Positions 15,847 through 25,856 of a stretch of 64,000 nucleotides of DNA are shown piece by piece; the first letter of the stretch is position 1, and every line of letters starts with the position of its first letter. The stretch comes from Streptomyces sp. SCSIO 75703 (GTDB lineage: Bacteria > Actinomycetota > Actinomycetes > Streptomycetales > Streptomycetaceae), in the NCBI RefSeq assembly GCF_036607905.1, contig NZ_CP144555.1, forward strand, positions 4,712,001 to 4,776,000, in the 5' to 3' direction. The position numbers and the translations under genes were made by a program. The notes under the pieces are model-generated. The model had not been told where the DNA came from and made no database searches. It worked only from the letters and a program-made list of their open reading frames with translations.

Positions 15847-17031
15847 ATGCCCCCGTCCCCCGAAGAGCACACGGGCGCGCGCATCAGGCACGCCCGTAAG
15901 ATCCGCCGGCTGACACAGCGTGAGCTGGCCGACCGGTCACACGTCTCCTACAGCACGCTGACCAAGGTCGAGCAGGGCGCGATGCCCGCGAGCCCGTCCG
16001 TGATCGGGGCGCTCGCCCGCGCCCTGTCCGTCCCCGTCGCCGAACTCCACGGGCAGCCCTACCTGGAGGAACTGCGACAGGACCAGCTCGACGGCCTGAT
16101 CAACCCGATCCGGGAGGCGTTGAACGTCTACGATCTCGGGCCCGACCCCGACGTCGTCCCGCGCCCGGTCGGCGAGCTGGAGCGGCATGCCGAGGAGCTG
16201 TGCGCGCTGGTGCGGGTCACCAACATCAAGCAGGTCGCCGCCGACCTGCCCGGCCTGATCCGGGAGGCCACGTCGACGGTGCACACCGTGCCGTCGGGAC
16301 GGAGCTGGCGGCTGCTGGCCAGCACGTACCGGACCGCGTACGACGTGACGACCAAGCTGGGGTACCCGGATCTGTGCACGGTCGCGCTGGACCGGCTGGA
16401 CTGGGCGGCGCAGAAGGCGTCCGATCCGGTGCTCGCGGGGATGCGCCAGTACCTGAGGGCGCTGGCGTATCTGCGGGCCAGCGACTACAAGACGGGGCGG
16501 CGGCTCATCGGCCTGGGCATGGCCACGCTGGGGCAGGCGGAGCCGGGCCGGGTGCTCGACGCGGTCACGGGGCAGATGCACCTGGGCGCGGCGGTGGTGG
16601 CCGGGCGGGACAAGGACCAGGACACGGCGCGGGAGCACCTCGACGAGGCGGCGCGGATCGCGAAGATGACGGGGCCCGCGGAGAAGGTGCACTGGCTGTC
16701 GTTCGGGCCGACCAACGTGGGGGTGCACCGGGTCAGTGTGCTGACCGAGCTGGACCAGTACGCGAAGGCGGTGGACGAGGCGCGGCACGTGGTCATCCCG
16801 GAGGACTGGCCGCCGTCGCGGCTTGCCCACCACCACGCCGAGGTGGCGCGGGCGCACCTCTGGACGGGCCGGACGGACGCCGCGTTCAAGAGTCTCCTGA
16901 CGGCGCGCAGGCTCGCGCCGCAGCAGACGAAGTACCACCCGACGGTGCGGGAGACGTACACGGCGCTGGAGTCGGCGAAGCGGCGCATGCCGGACACGTT
17001 CACCAACTACGGGGCCTGGCTGGGCGGATGA
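15847..17031 (+). CDS. XRE-family helix-turn-helix regulator with TPR-like C-terminal domain
   Basis: About 394 residues from ATG 15847 (MPPSPEEHTGARIRHARKI). Residues 10-65 form a Cro/C1 helix-turn-helix (LTQRELADRSHVSYSTLTKV, EQGAMPASPSVIGALARAL). The remaining 300 residues are helical repeats with TPR-like spacing (AGMRQYLRALAYLRASDYK, ALESAKRRMPDTFTNYGAWL). Large XRE-TPR proteins are numerous in Streptomyces and often control nearby small genes in response to developmental or peptide signals. Two small genes follow in the same direction at 17188 and 17379. Confidence 0.85.
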   Translation: MPPSPEEHTGARIRHARKIRRLTQRELADRSHVSYSTLTKVEQGAMPASPSVIGALARALSVPVAELHGQPYLEELRQDQLDGLINPIREALNVYDLGPDPDVVPRPVGELERHAEELCALVRVTNIKQVAADLPGLIREATSTVHTVPSGRSWRLLASTYRTAYDVTTKLGYPDLCTVALDRLDWAAQKASDPVLAGMRQYLRALAYLRASDYKTGRRLIGLGMATLGQAEPGRVLDAVTGQMHLGAAVVAGRDKDQDTAREHLDEAARIAKMTGPAEKVHWLSFGPTNVGVHRVSVLTELDQYAKAVDEARHVVIPEDWPPSRLAHHHAEVARAHLWTGRTDAAFKSLLTARRLAPQQTKYHPTVRETYTALESAKRRMPDTFTNYGAWLGG

Positions 17032-17187
17032 CAGGTGACGCAGGGTGACATCGTGGGCGGGACTATCAGTGAGGACTGATACTTCCGGACCCGTGGGGTC
17101 GGCACTCTGAGAGGGGACAGGACCCCCGGGACCGCGTGAGAACGGTTCGGGGGCGTGGCTCACGCTCGTCGAGGGAGCGCCGACGTC

Positions 17188-17382
17188 ATGGAACCCACCG
17201 CCCGGGGAGAGCCCGGTGTCAAGATGACTCTGCGTGTGTACCGGATGGCCCGGGACGGTACGGTCACGGAGGACCAGGGCACCGTGCGGGTGCCGGAGGG
17301 CGAGGCGTCGCCGACGGTGCTCGACCCGTTGCCGCCGTGTGCGTGTCCGGTGCACCGGGCGGGGCGGGAGGCGGGGCGGTGA
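17188..17382 (+). CDS. Small conserved streptomycete protein
   Basis: A 64-residue protein from ATG 17188 (MEPTARGEPGVKMTLRVYRM); an internal ATG at MTLRVYRM is an alternative start. The core is a short beta segment (TLRVYRMARDGTVTEDQGTV) ending in a C-x-C and P-x-H motif (CACPVH). Small proteins of this pattern are frequent next to XRE regulators in Streptomyces. The next gene overlaps its stop by four bases (GTGA), so the two form a unit. Function unknown. Confidence 0.6.
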   Translation: MEPTARGEPGVKMTLRVYRMARDGTVTEDQGTVRVPEGEASPTVLDPLPPCACPVHRAGREAGR

Positions 17383-17750
17383 ACGCGGTGGAACGGGACG
17401 AGGCGACGGAGCCGCTGGACCTGTTGCTGATGCGGCGGACGGTGGCGATCCTGCTGGACCCGGACGCGGTGGCGGAGGCGTTGCCGCCGGCCGGTGCCGA
17501 GCTGAACGCCGTCACCGGGCTGCTGCGCGGGCAGCTCCAGCTCCTCGTCCCGGAGGTGGAGCGGCTGGCGGGGCAGCTGCCGGTGGAGAGCGTGCCCCGG
17601 TACTGCGCGCTCGCCTGCGTGGGGGAGGCCCGCGAGAGGCTGCGGGCCCGGCCGGCCCCGCGGCACGGAGGGTCCCTCGGCCGCGCCCGTCGTCTGGCCC
17701 GCACGCTGAACGCCCTCTGCGACCACTACGAGGCCCTGACCGGCCCCTGA
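17379..17750 (+). CDS. Small helical protein, DUF6415-like
   Basis: A 123-residue protein from GTG 17379, overlapping the preceding gene by four bases. It is helical with LDLLLMRRTVAILLDPDAVA, a central LLRGQLQLLVPEVERLAGQL and a C-terminal basic region (ARRLARTLNALCDHYEAL). The pattern resembles a streptomycete-specific family recalled as DUF6415, which accompanies XRE regulators. The family name is from memory, and no biochemical role is known to me. Confidence 0.6.
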   Translation: MNAVERDEATEPLDLLLMRRTVAILLDPDAVAEALPPAGAELNAVTGLLRGQLQLLVPEVERLAGQLPVESVPRYCALACVGEARERLRARPAPRHGGSLGRARRLARTLNALCDHYEALTGP

Positions 17751-18127
17751 CCGGCCGCCCCGACCGCCCCGCCACCCGGGCACCCCACCCGCCCGGCCCC
17801 TCCCGCCGGCTGCCCCTCACCAGTGCCGCCACCCGGCACCTGCTACCGGGCACCCGCTACCCGGCACCCGCCACTCGCCTCGTCACGCCCTCCGGCCATC
17901 CGTGCCGTCATGCAACGCCGCACGCCTCCCGCGAGCAGGCCCCCGGGCTGCTCTCTGTGAGAAATCACACCTGGCCGGTCAATACGGGTCACACGGGTTA
18001 CTCGGGAGTTCTCCCTGCACATGGGCTTCTTTGGCGTGAAGTGGTCGCAGGTTGCCTCGAAAGCCTCATTGGTGATCGAATGTTTCTTCGGCAACTGATG
18101 GTGGGCAGGGTGCGGAGGGTGTCGCAG
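17751..18127 (+). promoter_or_regulatory. Promoter region of yceI-like gene with a palindromic operator
   Basis: No gene is supported in this 377-bp gap. The last 180 bp are less G/C-rich than the surroundings, as expected for a promoter. At 17956-17969 the palindrome TGTGA-GAAA-TCACA is a good candidate binding site for a dimeric regulator, with a further GTCAC half-site about 20 bp downstream. Confidence 0.45.
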
Positions 18128-19009
18128 ATGATCAGCCGCTGGCTGGGCAACCGAACGAAGCGGACGCAGCGGACGGGCCCCCTCGCGGCGGTGCACACCC
18201 CGCCGAGCGCCGGGGTGCTGAGCTGCCGCGTCCTCGACCCGGTCGGCGAACCGGTGCCGCACGCCGAACTGGCCGTCAGCGACGCCATGGGCCGCAAGGT
18301 GGTCGGCGGCGGTACCGACCCCTACGGTTCGTTCGTGGCGACCGTGCCCGCCGGGGAGTACCGGCTCGCCGTCTCCGCCGAGGGCTTCACCCCCTACCGG
18401 GCCATCGCGACGGTCGCCGAGGACTCCCTCGCCTCGCTGGGCGACGTGACCCTCCAGGTGGCCCAGCCACCGCAGTTGCCCGCCGTCGGCGACTGGGAGA
18501 TCGAACCGGCCCACTCCTCCATCGGTTTCACCGCCCGGCACATCGGGCTGGCCCGGGTCCACGGCCGGTTCAACTCCTTCGCGGGCGCCGTGCGCATCGC
18601 CGACGACGTCGCACACTCCGCGATGCACGTGGTGATCGACGCCGCGTCCATCGACACCAACGTGCGGATGCGCGACGACCACCTGCGGTCGGCGGACTTC
18701 CTGGACGTGGAGCGGTACCCGACCCTGGAGTTCTACAGCGACCGCTTCACCCACCGCGGCGGCAACCGCTGGGCCGTCACCGGCGCCCTCTCCCTGCACG
18801 GCGTCACCCGCACCGTCACCCTGGACACCGAGTACTTCGGACTGGGCAACGGCATCGAGGGCGAGGTCCGCGCCGCCTGCCGGGCCACCACCGAACTGCA
18901 CCGCGACGACTTCACGGTGAGCTGGCAGACCATGCTGGCCCGCGGCATCGCCGTCGTCGGCCCCAGCATCGGCATCGACCTGGACGTGCAGATCGTGCCC
19001 AAGGGCTGA
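18128..19009 (+). CDS. YceI-family lipid-binding protein with N-terminal carboxypeptidase-regulatory-like domain
   Basis: About 293 residues from ATG 18128 (MISRWLGNRT), chosen because GGAGGG lies nine bases upstream; ATG 18080 and 18098 are alternatives. Residues 35-105 form a beta domain (VLSCRVLDPVGEPVPHAELA, then GEYRLAVSAEGFTPY), like a CarboxypepD_reg/peptidase-regulatory domain. Residues 120-293 are a YceI lipocalin-like barrel: WEIEPAHSSIGFTARHIGLA, FNSFAGAVRIAD, DHLRSADFLDVERYPTLEF, LSLHGVTRTVTLD. YceI proteins bind polyprenyl-type lipids. No signal peptide is evident, so a cytoplasmic or peripheral location is likely. Confidence 0.85.
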   Translation: MISRWLGNRTKRTQRTGPLAAVHTPPSAGVLSCRVLDPVGEPVPHAELAVSDAMGRKVVGGGTDPYGSFVATVPAGEYRLAVSAEGFTPYRAIATVAEDSLASLGDVTLQVAQPPQLPAVGDWEIEPAHSSIGFTARHIGLARVHGRFNSFAGAVRIADDVAHSAMHVVIDAASIDTNVRMRDDHLRSADFLDVERYPTLEFYSDRFTHRGGNRWAVTGALSLHGVTRTVTLDTEYFGLGNGIEGEVRAACRATTELHRDDFTVSWQTMLARGIAVVGPSIGIDLDVQIVPKG

Positions 19010-19051
19010 CCCGTCTGCGGCGCGCTCGCCCCGGTGCCGCAGAATTGCCCC

Positions 19052-19297
19052 GTGAACGACGTGAGACACGTGCTGGTGCTGCCCGACCGCGACGCCGCGG
19101 AAGAGGCCGCCGAAGCGCTCGGGGAACACTTCGGGCTCGACGAGGAACCCGAACTCGTACGGGACTCCCTGGCCGGCGAGGACGACGCCGAGGACGCCCA
19201 GTGGCTCCTCGTCCTGCGTGACGAGGACGAGCGCCTGGACCCCCGGGAACTGGACACGTTCGCCAGCCGGTGGGACGGCTGGCGCGAGGAACCCTGA
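19052..19297 (+). CDS. Small acidic conserved protein
   Basis: An 81-residue acidic protein from GTG 19052 (VNDVRHVLVLPDRDAAEEA). It shows one ferredoxin-like alpha/beta pattern: a beta strand, helix, acidic loop (SLAGEDDAEDAQW), strand LLVLRDED and a terminal helix (LDTFASRWDGWREEP). It looks like the small ribonuclease-E-inhibitor-like or DUF695-type proteins, but no firm family was identified. It lies between yceI and holA in the same direction. Confidence 0.6.
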   Translation: MNDVRHVLVLPDRDAAEEAAEALGEHFGLDEEPELVRDSLAGEDDAEDAQWLLVLRDEDERLDPRELDTFASRWDGWREEP

Positions 19298-19483
19298 ACC
19301 ACGCGCGCCGCGCCCGCCCCGCCGCACCCTGCCCGCCCCGCCTGCCCGCCCCGCCTGCCCTCCCCGCGCCCGCCGGGCACAGCGCGCCCCGCCCGCTGCC
19401 CCCGCCCGCGCACTCCCGCGCGCGCCGTCCGCGGGGCGTCCGGCGGAGGGCGTTGTCGGTGGTGCGTGCGATGCTTGTCGACG

Positions 19484-20473
19484 ATGGCCAGGAAGACTGC
19501 GAACGACGACGTCCTCGCCCCGGTGACCCTCGCCGTGGGCCAGGAGGACCTGCTGCTTGACCGCGCCGTGCAGGAGGTGGTGGCCGCCGCGCGTGCCGCC
19601 GACGCCGACACGGACGTGCGTGACCTGACCCCCGACCAGTTGCAGCCCGGTACCCTCGCCGAGCTGACCAGTCCCTCGCTGTTCGCCGAGCGCAAGGTCG
19701 TCGTGGTCCGGGACTCCCAGGACCTGAGCGCCGACACGGTCAGGGACGTCAAGTCCTACCTCGCCTCCCCGGCCGAGGAGATCACCCTCGTCCTGCTGCA
19801 CGCGGGCGGCGCCAAGGGCAAGGGCCTGCTGGACGCCGCGCGCAAGGCGGGGGCACGGGAGGTGGCCTGCCCGAAGATGACCAAGCCGGCCGACCGGCTG
19901 GCGTTCGTACGGGCGGAGTTCCGTTCGGCGGGGCGCTCGGCCACCCCGGAGGCGTGCCAGGCCCTGGTCGACGCGATCGGCAGCGACCTGCGCGAGCTGG
20001 CCTCGGCGGTCTCCCAGCTCACCGCCGACGTCGAGGGCACCATCGACGAGGCCGTCGTCGGCCGCTACTACACGGGGCGTGCCGAGGCGTCGAGCTTCAC
20101 CGTCGCCGACCGCGCGGTCGAGGGCCGGGCCGCGGAGGCCCTGGAGGCGCTGCGCTGGTCGCTGGCGACGGGGGTGGCGCCCGTACTGATCACCAGCGCG
20201 CTGGCGCAGGGCGTACGGGCCATCGGGAAGCTGTCCTCCGCGCGCGGGGGGCGTCCCGCCGACCTGGCGCGGGAGCTGGGGATGCCGCCGTGGAAGATCG
20301 ACCGGGTGCGGCAGCAGATGAGGGGCTGGACGCCGGACGGCGTCTCGGTGGCACTGCGCGCCGTGGCCGAGGCGGACGCGGGGGTGAAGGGCGGGGGCGA
20401 CGATCCCGAGTACGCCCTGGAGAAGGCGGTCGTGACGATCGCCGCGGCGGCCCGTTCACGGGGCAGGGCCTGA
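19484..20473 (+). CDS. holA: DNA polymerase III delta subunit
   Basis: A 329-residue protein from ATG 19484 (MARKTANDDVLAPVTLAVGQ). It has the HolA layout: an N-terminal Rossmann-like AAA-type domain without a P-loop (VGQEDLLLDRAVQEVVAAAR, LFAERKVVVVRDSQDL), a middle helical lid (GSDLRELASAVSQLTADVEG) and a C-terminal collar helix bundle (LARELGMPPWKIDRVRQQMR). The delta subunit opens the beta clamp in the replicative clamp loader. The N-terminal 6 codons of the longest frame are ignored in favour of the ATG. Confidence 0.93.
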   Translation: MARKTANDDVLAPVTLAVGQEDLLLDRAVQEVVAAARAADADTDVRDLTPDQLQPGTLAELTSPSLFAERKVVVVRDSQDLSADTVRDVKSYLASPAEEITLVLLHAGGAKGKGLLDAARKAGAREVACPKMTKPADRLAFVRAEFRSAGRSATPEACQALVDAIGSDLRELASAVSQLTADVEGTIDEAVVGRYYTGRAEASSFTVADRAVEGRAAEALEALRWSLATGVAPVLITSALAQGVRAIGKLSSARGGRPADLARELGMPPWKIDRVRQQMRGWTPDGVSVALRAVAEADAGVKGGGDDPEYALEKAVVTIAAAARSRGRA

Positions 20474-21025
20474 CAAGCCGACGCGGACCGCCGGACCGGC
20501 CGCGCGCCCCCCGGGCGGAGCGCCGGGAGGGCGCGCAGGCACCGGTACCCGTCGGCACCGAAGCCCCGCCCGCCGCCACCGAGGCTCCCGCTGCCACCGA
20601 GGCCGCCGCCACCGAGATTCCCGCTGCCACCGAGGCCGCGGCCACCGAGGCCGCCGCCACCGAGACTCCCGCTGCCACCGAGGCCGCCGCCACCGAGGCT
20701 CCCGCCGGCCCCAGAGCCCCGACGCACCGAACCCCCGGCCGACCCCGAAGACCCCTCGACACCGAAACCCGCGCTGCCCTCCGGGAGGGGCACCGAAACC
20801 CCCGATGCCCTCCCCGGGAAGGGCACCGCCCCCAGCGACCTCGCCCGGACGGACGCCGAAGACCCCGGCGTCCGTCCGGGAGGGACGGGGCCGGGGTCTT
20901 CGGATCATGCGGGGGACCCGTGCCCGCGTGGCGAACGCAGGCCGCGCACGGGTCGTGTGTGCCGGTCGGGGGCGGATGAGAGAGGGCCCGCCCGGGTCCT
21001 TCCGGCGAGGTGGACCAGAAGCGGG
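20474..21025. repeat. Gene-free region with 33-bp tandem repeats between holA and rpsT
   Basis: This 552-bp gap holds no supported gene. From 20581 to about 20706 there is a 33-bp direct repeat built of nine-base blocks around GCCACCGAG, in about three full copies plus partial ones. One forward frame would read Ala/Thr/Glu-rich repeats and the reverse a Gly/Ser-rich string, but neither has a credible start. The repeat is followed by the strong hairpin at 20856-20903. Confidence 0.65.
20856..20903. terminator. Bidirectional terminator between convergent holA and rpsT
   Basis: A perfect 14-bp stem (CCGAAGACCCCGGC at 20856-20869 with GCCGGGGTCTTCGG at 20890-20903) encloses a 20-base loop. It lies between the 3' ends of the convergent genes holA and rpsT, where a shared terminator is expected. 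Confidence 0.75.
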
Positions 21026-21292
21026 TCAGGCCTTGACGGCGGCGACCTTCTGAGCCAGGGCCGACTTCTTGTTGGCGGCCTGGTTCTTGTGGATGACGCC
21101 CTTGGAGACGGCCTTGTCGAGCTCGCGCGCGGCGACGCGCTGGTACTCGGTGGCCTTCTCGACGTCGCCCGCGGCGGCGGCCTCGCGAGCCTTGCGGATC
21201 GCGGTCTTCAGAGAGGACTTGACGGCCTTGTTGCGCAGCCGGGCCTTCTCGTTGGTCTTGTTCCGCTTGATCTGGGACTTGATGTTCGCCAC
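21026..21292 (-). CDS. rpsT: 30S ribosomal protein S20
   Basis: An 88-residue, Lys/Arg/Ala-rich protein with ATG at the complement of 21290-21292. It begins MANIKSQIKRNKTNEKARLR and ends VIHKNQAANKKSALAQKV, the hallmarks of S20, which binds the 5' domain of 16S rRNA. Length is normal for the family. It is divergent from lepA, the usual streptomycete arrangement, with 233 bp between the start codons. Confidence 0.97.
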   Translation of the reverse strand: MANIKSQIKRNKTNEKARLRNKAVKSSLKTAIRKAREAAAAGDVEKATEYQRVAARELDKAVSKGVIHKNQAANKKSALAQKVAAVKA

Positions 21293-21525
21293 GAATGAGC
21301 CTTTGCAGGTTCAGGCACGCGACCGCGAGGGGCCTCGTACCGGTGAGTTCTCTGTCTGCTGTGCCTCGCGCTGAGAGGGCATGAGACACAGCCGCCCACA
21401 GTAGCAGCGGCCCGCGGAGTGGCCCAAACCCGTCCCGGCTCGCCATACGTGGGACGATGGAAGCTGCGTAATGATCCGACCCGAGACCGCAGACACTGCG
21501 GACGCCTCAAGAATCAGGACCCTGC

Positions 21526-23394
21526 GTGCCCGCGATCCCTAGCCATGTGCCCGAGCCGAGCCGTACCGACCCGGCTCTGATCCGCAACTTCTGCATCATC
21601 GCGCACATCGACCACGGCAAGTCCACGCTCGCCGACCGGATGCTCCAGCTGACCGGTGTGGTGGAGCAGCGGCAGATGCGCGCCCAGTACCTCGACCGCA
21701 TGGACATCGAGCGTGAGCGTGGCATCACGATCAAGTCCCAGGCGGTGCGTCTGCCGTGGGCGCCCACGCACGACGACGGCAGGACGCACATCCTCAACAT
21801 GATCGACACCCCCGGGCACGTCGACTTCACGTACGAGGTGTCGCGGTCGCTCGCGGCGTGCGAGGGCTGCATCCTCCTCGTGGACGCGGCCCAGGGCATC
21901 GAGGCGCAGACCCTCGCCAACCTGTACCTGGCGATGGAGAACGACCTCACGATCATCCCGGTGCTGAACAAGATCGACCTTCCGGCGGCGCAGCCGGAGA
22001 AGTTCTCCGAGGAACTGGCGAACCTCATCGGCTGCGACCCCGCCGACGTGCTGCGGGTCTCCGCGAAGACCGGGCTGGGCGTCGAGGCGCTGCTGGACCG
22101 TGTCGTCGAGCGGGTCCCGGCGCCGGTCGGTGACGCGGACGCCCCCGCCCGCGCGATGATCTTCGACTCGGTGTACGACTCCTACCGGGGCGTCGTCACC
22201 TACGTCCGGGTCGTCGACGGCCAGCTCAACAAGCGCGAGCGCATCCGGATGATGTCCACGGGCGCCACCCACGAGCTGCTGGAGATCGGCACCAACTCGC
22301 CGGAGATGCTCGCCTCGGACGGGCTGGGCGTCGGCGAGGTCGGCTACCTCATCACCGGCGTGAAGGACGTCCGCCAGTCCAAGGTCGGTGACACGGTCAC
22401 CAGCCAGCACCAGGGTGCCGGCGAGCCGCTGGGCGGCTACAAGGAACCCAAGCCGATGGTGTTCTCGGGGCTGTACCCGCTGGACGGGTCGGACTACCCG
22501 GAGCTGCGCGAGGCGCTGGACAAGCTCCAGCTCAACGACGCCGCGCTGGTCTACGAGCCGGAGACCTCGGCCGCGCTCGGCTTCGGTTTCCGCGTCGGCT
22601 TCCTCGGCCTGCTGCACCTGGACGTGATCCGGGAGCGGCTGGAGCGCGAGTTCGGGCTCGACCTGATCGCCACCGCGCCGAACGTGGTCTACCGCGTGAT
22701 CATGGAGGACGGCACCGAGGTCACCGTCACCAACCCGAGCGAGTTCCCCGAGGGCAAGCTCGCCGAGGTCTTCGAGCCGGTCGTGCGGGCCACGATCCTC
22801 GCGCCCACCGAGTTCATCGGCGCGATCATGGAGCTGTGCCAGACGCGGCGCGGTTCGCTGCTCGGCATGGACTACCTGTCCGAGGACCGGGTCGAGATCC
22901 GGTACACCCTGCCGCTCGCGGAGATCGTCTTCGACTTCTTCGACCAGCTCAAGTCGAAGACGCGCGGATACGCCTCCCTCGACTACGAGCCCACCGGCGA
23001 GCAGAGCAGCTCCCTGGTGAAGGTGGACATCCTCCTGCACGGCGACAAGGTGGACGCCTTCTCGGCGATCACCCACAAGGACCATGCGTACGCGTACGGC
23101 GTGCGGCTCGTCGCCAAGCTGCGCGAGCTGATCCCGCGGCAGAACTTCGAGGTGCCCGTGCAGGCCGCGATCGGCTCCAGGGTGATCGCCCGCGAGACCA
23201 TCCGCGCCATCCGCAAGGACGTCCTCGCCAAGTGCTACGGCGGTGACATCTCCCGTAAGCGGAAGCTGCTGGAGAAGCAGAAGGAGGGCAAGAAGCGCAT
23301 GAAGATGGTGGGTTCGGTGGAGGTTCCCCAGGAGGCCTTCATCGCGGTGCTCTCCAGCGACGACGGCTCGGGCGGCGGCAAGTCCAAGAAGTAG
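21526..23394 (+). CDS. lepA: Elongation factor 4 (ribosome back-translocase GTPase)
   Basis: A 622-residue translational GTPase from GTG 21526. G1 is AHIDHGKSTLADR, switch I ERERGITIKSQ, G3 DTPGHVDF, G4 NKIDLP and G5 SAKTGLG. Domain II, the EF-G-like domains III and V (GFGFRVGFLGLLHLDVI) and the LepA-specific C-terminal domain with the basic KCYGGDISRKRKLLEKQKEG are all present. LepA acts on stalled ribosomes at high ionic strength. Full length for actinobacteria; the usual alternative name is EF4. Confidence 0.97.
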   Translation: MPAIPSHVPEPSRTDPALIRNFCIIAHIDHGKSTLADRMLQLTGVVEQRQMRAQYLDRMDIERERGITIKSQAVRLPWAPTHDDGRTHILNMIDTPGHVDFTYEVSRSLAACEGCILLVDAAQGIEAQTLANLYLAMENDLTIIPVLNKIDLPAAQPEKFSEELANLIGCDPADVLRVSAKTGLGVEALLDRVVERVPAPVGDADAPARAMIFDSVYDSYRGVVTYVRVVDGQLNKRERIRMMSTGATHELLEIGTNSPEMLASDGLGVGEVGYLITGVKDVRQSKVGDTVTSQHQGAGEPLGGYKEPKPMVFSGLYPLDGSDYPELREALDKLQLNDAALVYEPETSAALGFGFRVGFLGLLHLDVIRERLEREFGLDLIATAPNVVYRVIMEDGTEVTVTNPSEFPEGKLAEVFEPVVRATILAPTEFIGAIMELCQTRRGSLLGMDYLSEDRVEIRYTLPLAEIVFDFFDQLKSKTRGYASLDYEPTGEQSSSLVKVDILLHGDKVDAFSAITHKDHAYAYGVRLVAKLRELIPRQNFEVPVQAAIGSRVIARETIRAIRKDVLAKCYGGDISRKRKLLEKQKEGKKRMKMVGSVEVPQEAFIAVLSSDDGSGGGKSKK

Positions 23395-23436
23395 CGCGGG
23401 AGCGTCGCCGCCGTCGGCCGGCAGAAACGGACACCA

Positions 23437-23470
23437 GGGGGCCCGTCGTACGAAAGTGCGGCGGGCCCCC
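23437..23470 (+). terminator. Terminator after lepA
   Basis: A G/C-rich hairpin 43 bp past the lepA stop: GGGGGCCCGTCG pairs with CGGCGGGCCCCC (one mismatch) around a 10-base loop. No U-tract follows, as is usual in high-G+C actinobacteria. Confidence 0.7.
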
Positions 23471-23643
23471 GCGCGTCCCCGGACCGAGGACCGGGGGAAG
23501 TGGGCGGGCGCGGGCTCTTACGCGCGGGCCGATCGCCCCTTACCCTGATGCCTGCCCCATAGTTACTCATGAGTTAAACAACGTCCGAGAGCGAAACCAG
23601 CCGCACCTGAGCCAGCCGCACCGTCGCGGGCCCGGAGGATGTC

Positions 23644-25524
<1,881 letters not shown>

Positions 25525-25530
25525 CCGGAC

Positions 25531-25564
25531 GCGCGGCGGGGCGGCCCGTGCCGCCCCGCCGCGC
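25531..25564 (+). terminator. Terminator after acyl-CoA synthetase gene
   Basis: A perfect 15-bp G/C stem (25531-25545 with 25550-25564) and a four-base loop starting seven bases past the stop codon. The remaining gap to 25856 contains no supported gene and presumably carries the promoter of the downstream phosphatase. Confidence 0.8.
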
Positions 25565-25856
25565 CCGGGTGCTTCCGTCTCGTGCCGCCGGGTGCTTCCG
25601 CCGTCTCGCCCGGCGGCGCGTCCGGTGACTTCCGCGGCGGCGCGTCCGACGGGGCGGCCGACACGGAAGGGCGACCGGCCGCTCGCGCAGGTGTGCTCGA
25701 ATCTGTCTGACTTTCGACCTTGTTCGGACGTTCGTGGACCACGGTTCCACTCATGACGGCCTACTTCGGTAACTCCGTGCTGCGGTACGGGGTCGTTCTG
25801 CCACCCTGTCGGCACACGACCACGCGCGACCGCACGAACAGCCCGGGGAGCCGTCC

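Noticed and set aside
17136..17378. N-terminal extension of the 17379 gene in the same frame
   Set aside because: Arg/Gly-rich sequence overlapping another small gene; the GTG at 17379 with GTGA overlap is the better start.
17234..18127. Extension of the YceI protein to almost 600 residues
   Set aside because: The upstream part covers two other genes and a promoter-like region; YceI homologues start near the chosen ATG.
20474..21025. An Ala/Thr/Glu-repeat extension or a separate Gly/Ser-rich gene
   Set aside because: No start codon with a ribosome binding site, and the reading depends wholly on the tandem repeat.
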